Of a stretch of 14,761 nucleotides of DNA, positions 13,472-14,761 are shown piece after piece; within the stretch, counting starts at the first letter, position 1, and the number at the start of each line of letters is the position of its first letter. The notes beneath the pieces are model-generated. The model did not search any database. It had not been told where the DNA came from and saw only the letters and a program-made list of their open reading frames with translations. A program made the position numbers and the translations under genes. The stretch comes from Anaerolineales bacterium UBA6663 (GTDB taxonomy: Bacteria > Chloroflexota > Anaerolineae > Anaerolineales > UBA6663). The stretch is from NCBI GenBank assembly GCA_002455335.1, contig DKKP01000442.1, forward strand, positions 1 through 14,761, in the 5' to 3' direction.

Positions 13472-14304
13472 CCGGCCAATCTGAAACGCAGCCCGCACAC
13501 TGGTTGACCTCGCCCGCTGCAGGCGTCCTGGCGCTTGGCGTCTTTGCCCTGATCGTCGGCACGTGGCTGGCCAATACGCCGCCCGATCTGCTCGGCAAGG
13601 CCGACGCGATCGGCTACGCGATCTGTCACCGAATCGACCTGCGCTCGTTTCACCTGGGCGATCGGCAGATGCCGCTCTGCGCTCGCTGCACCGGGATCTA
13701 TCTCGGAGCATTGGCGTCGTTGATCACCCTGGCCATGCTCGGCCGGGGGAGGGCGGGCGGGCTGCCGACAGCGCCCTTCATGGTGGTGCTAATCGCGTTC
13801 ATCGGCGTCATGGGTGTCGATGGCGTGAACTCCTACATGGGGCTCTTTCAGGGGCGTCTTCCGCAGCTCTATACACCCAGCAATGAGTTGCGTTTGATCA
13901 CCGGGGCCCTCACTGGGATCGCTGTCGCCGGCTTGATCTATCCGGTCTTCAATCAAACCCTTTGGCGTGGCTGGACGCTCGAGCCGATGGTCGGCCGCTG
14001 GCGTGATCTGGCGCTGTTGCTGGGCGTAAACGCCGTCGTCGTCGCGCTTGTGCTGACCAACGAAGTCGCCGTGTTGTACCCGCTGGCGCTGCTCAGCGCG
14101 CTCGGGGTCCTTGTGCTGCTGACGATGCTGTACACCATCGGCGTGCTGTTGATCGCGCGCCGCGACGCCACGCTGACCGGTTGGCGTCAGGCGGCATTGC
14201 CGCTATTATTGGGCCTGACCCTGGCGATCGTGCAAATCGCCGTGGTCGATGCCGTGCGGTATGGGTTGTTCGGCACCTGGGCCGGGCTTCCGCTCGCCGG
14301 CTGA
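13468..14304 (+). CDS. DUF2085 membrane protein
   Basis: A 278-aa polytopic membrane protein with about seven helices (near residues 13-34, 72-92, 103-123, 143-161, 181-196, 199-229 and 243-267). The hallmark 'CHRI...RSFHLGDRQMPLCARCTGIYLG' region spans residues 53-80, with Cys53-His54, His62 and the Cys71-x-x-Cys74 pair, which could bind a metal. Further conserved-looking pieces are 'DGVNSY' (118-123) and 'SNELRLITG' (138-146), as in DUF2085. The family's function is unknown. The frame is open further upstream to 13297, but ATG 13468 is chosen because it overlaps the DUF368 stop as ATGA and because the longer N-terminus is an Arg-rich shadow of the preceding gene. Coupling with DUF368 points to a role with the lipid carrier or the envelope. 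Confidence 0.88.
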   Translation: MTGQSETQPAHWLTSPAAGVLALGVFALIVGTWLANTPPDLLGKADAIGYAICHRIDLRSFHLGDRQMPLCARCTGIYLGALASLITLAMLGRGRAGGLPTAPFMVVLIAFIGVMGVDGVNSYMGLFQGRLPQLYTPSNELRLITGALTGIAVAGLIYPVFNQTLWRGWTLEPMVGRWRDLALLLGVNAVVVALVLTNEVAVLYPLALLSALGVLVLLTMLYTIGVLLIARRDATLTGWRQAALPLLLGLTLAIVQIAVVDAVRYGLFGTWAGLPLAG

Positions 14305-14329
14305 ATGCCTTATTTAGGAGATCCCGATC

Positions 14330-14476
14330 ATGTCCTCGTCTGGCAATAACAACCGCACGATCATCATCGTCGTCGCCGTCGTCGTGGTGCTGTGCTGCTG
14401 CTGCACGGCCGTGGCAGGCGTCGGTTGGTTCTGCGGCGATCTGCTCACCGGTGTGTCGTCGTCCTGCAGCTTCTGA
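14330..14476 (+). CDS. 48-aa Cys-rich single-TM peptide
   Basis: A very short gene: Met-Ser-Ser-Ser-Gly and three Asn, then a hydrophobic stretch IIIVVAVVVVL (residues 11-21), then four consecutive cysteines (22-25), then a Gly/Trp/Cys-containing tail ending in SCSF. It would be a single-pass membrane peptide with six cysteines. Support is a strong AGGAG Shine-Dalgarno 9 nt before the ATG, placement 25 bp after the DUF2085 stop on the same strand, and a start and stop that make a tidy unit. Similar small 'LCCCC' membrane peptides are, from memory, common in Chloroflexota genomes, but I know no function. The cysteine cluster at the membrane edge could be lipidated or metal-bound; that is speculation. 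Confidence 0.65.
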   Translation: MSSSGNNNRTIIIVVAVVVVLCCCCTAVAGVGWFCGDLLTGVSSSCSF

Positions 14477-14502
14477 TCCCGGCTTCATCCCCGGCTGCGA
14501 TC

Positions 14503-14564
14503 ACCGCGAAGACGCGAAGGACGCGAAGCCCGATCAGGCTTTGCGTCCTTCGCGTCTTCGCGGT
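14503..14564. repeat. 62-bp palindromic dispersed-type repeat
   Basis: Arms 14503-14530 and 14537-14564 are 28 bp inverted copies with a single difference (a G-U wobble on the plus strand) and a 6-nt loop. Inside each arm the heptamer CGCGAAG recurs three times at 8-9 bp intervals. Its translation gives the 'REDAKDAK' and 'LRVFAV' strings that are often found as spurious ORFs in many genomes, so it looks like a member of a dispersed, non-coding palindromic repeat family. No T-run follows. It separates the membrane-protein cluster from the next gene and may stabilise or end transcripts. Confidence 0.8.
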
Positions 14565-14595
14565 TGAAGCTGCGTTTCCATGAGACGGTGGAGCG

Positions 14596-14761
14596 ATGGG
14601 CACTCCGACGCTTGCGCCGCTGGCCGGCCCTGATCGCGATGCCTTTGTCGCGTTGATGGACGGCGCGTTCGCGTACGATCCCTGGTATGTCGCGCTCTTC
14701 GGAAGAGGGGCGCAACCCCGGCGCGCCGAGTTCTTGAGTTTCCTGTTCGATTTGAGCCAGA
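14596..14761 (+). CDS. 5' end of a gene, possibly GNAT acetyltransferase
   Basis: An open frame from ATG 14596 runs off the right edge (55 residues visible). It begins 'MGTPTLAPLAGPDRDAFVAL' and continues 'MDGAFAYDPWYVALF' (residues 21-35) and 'RRAEFLSFLFDLSQ' (42-55). The 'AFxxDPxxxxLF' pattern followed by a helical segment is common at the N-terminus of GNAT-family N-acetyltransferases, but the acetyl-CoA-binding motif is outside the window, so this stays tentative. A GGAG lies only 2 nt before the ATG, so the start is uncertain; translation could begin at a later codon. It follows the palindromic repeat by 31 bp and is probably a separate transcription unit. Confidence 0.45.
   Translation, partial: MGTPTLAPLAGPDRDAFVALMDGAFAYDPWYVALFGRGAQPRRAEFLSFLFDLSQ

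Overview
The window looks like ordinary chromosomal DNA from a high-GC bacterium, most likely a member of the Chloroflexota. This is inferred from gene content and protein style, not from a marker gene. The main hints are a large secreted SBBP-repeat beta-propeller ending in a hydrophobic 'LLLPFIMK' tail, an XRE/STAND/TPR regulator, an M29 aminopeptidase, and a DUF368-DUF2085 pair. There is no transposase, integrase, phage gene, CRISPR array or rRNA.

Layout. (1) 65-898 (+) is an alpha/beta hydrolase. Its stop overlaps by 6 bp the stop of a convergent two-TM DUF3592-like protein (893-1318, -), which follows an unrecognised 253-aa soluble protein (1380-2141, -). (2) A 14-bp-stem hairpin (2161-2196) separates these from a minus-strand pair: an 81-aa basic protein (5417-5662) and, 12 bp downstream, a 1059-aa secreted protein with exactly 14 SBBP propeller units (2225-5404). 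(3) A 123-bp divergent region carries the inverted repeat TTGAC-N7-GTCAA and leads into a plus-strand regulator with XRE HTH, NB-ARC-type ATPase and TPR-like repeats (start chosen at 5786, end 8605). (4) An M29 metallo-aminopeptidase (8716-9822, +) converges on an orphan membrane sensor histidine kinase (9895-12126, -). A perfect 20-bp-arm bidirectional terminator lies between them. (5) tRNA-Asn(GTT) lies at 12279-12351 (-) with a TTGACA-17-TATACT promoter and a strong terminator. (6) On the plus strand, a DUF368 polyprenyl-phosphate translocase-like gene is coupled by an ATGA overlap to a DUF2085 membrane protein, followed by a 48-aa Cys-rich membrane peptide with a good ribosome-binding site. 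(7) A 62-bp palindromic repeat of the 'REDAKDAK' type precedes a truncated gene, possibly a GNAT acetyltransferase, at the right edge.

How the genes may work together. The best-supported functional unit is the DUF368/DUF2085/small membrane peptide cluster, probably a cell-envelope lipid-carrier operon. The second is the small basic protein plus giant propeller locus, divergent from the STAND regulator, which could be a regulated surface-protein locus. The remaining genes look like independent housekeeping or accessory genes. Two start sites (hydrolase and histidine kinase) have a TAGANT box 6-7 nt before the ATG and no Shine-Dalgarno, suggesting leaderless mRNAs.
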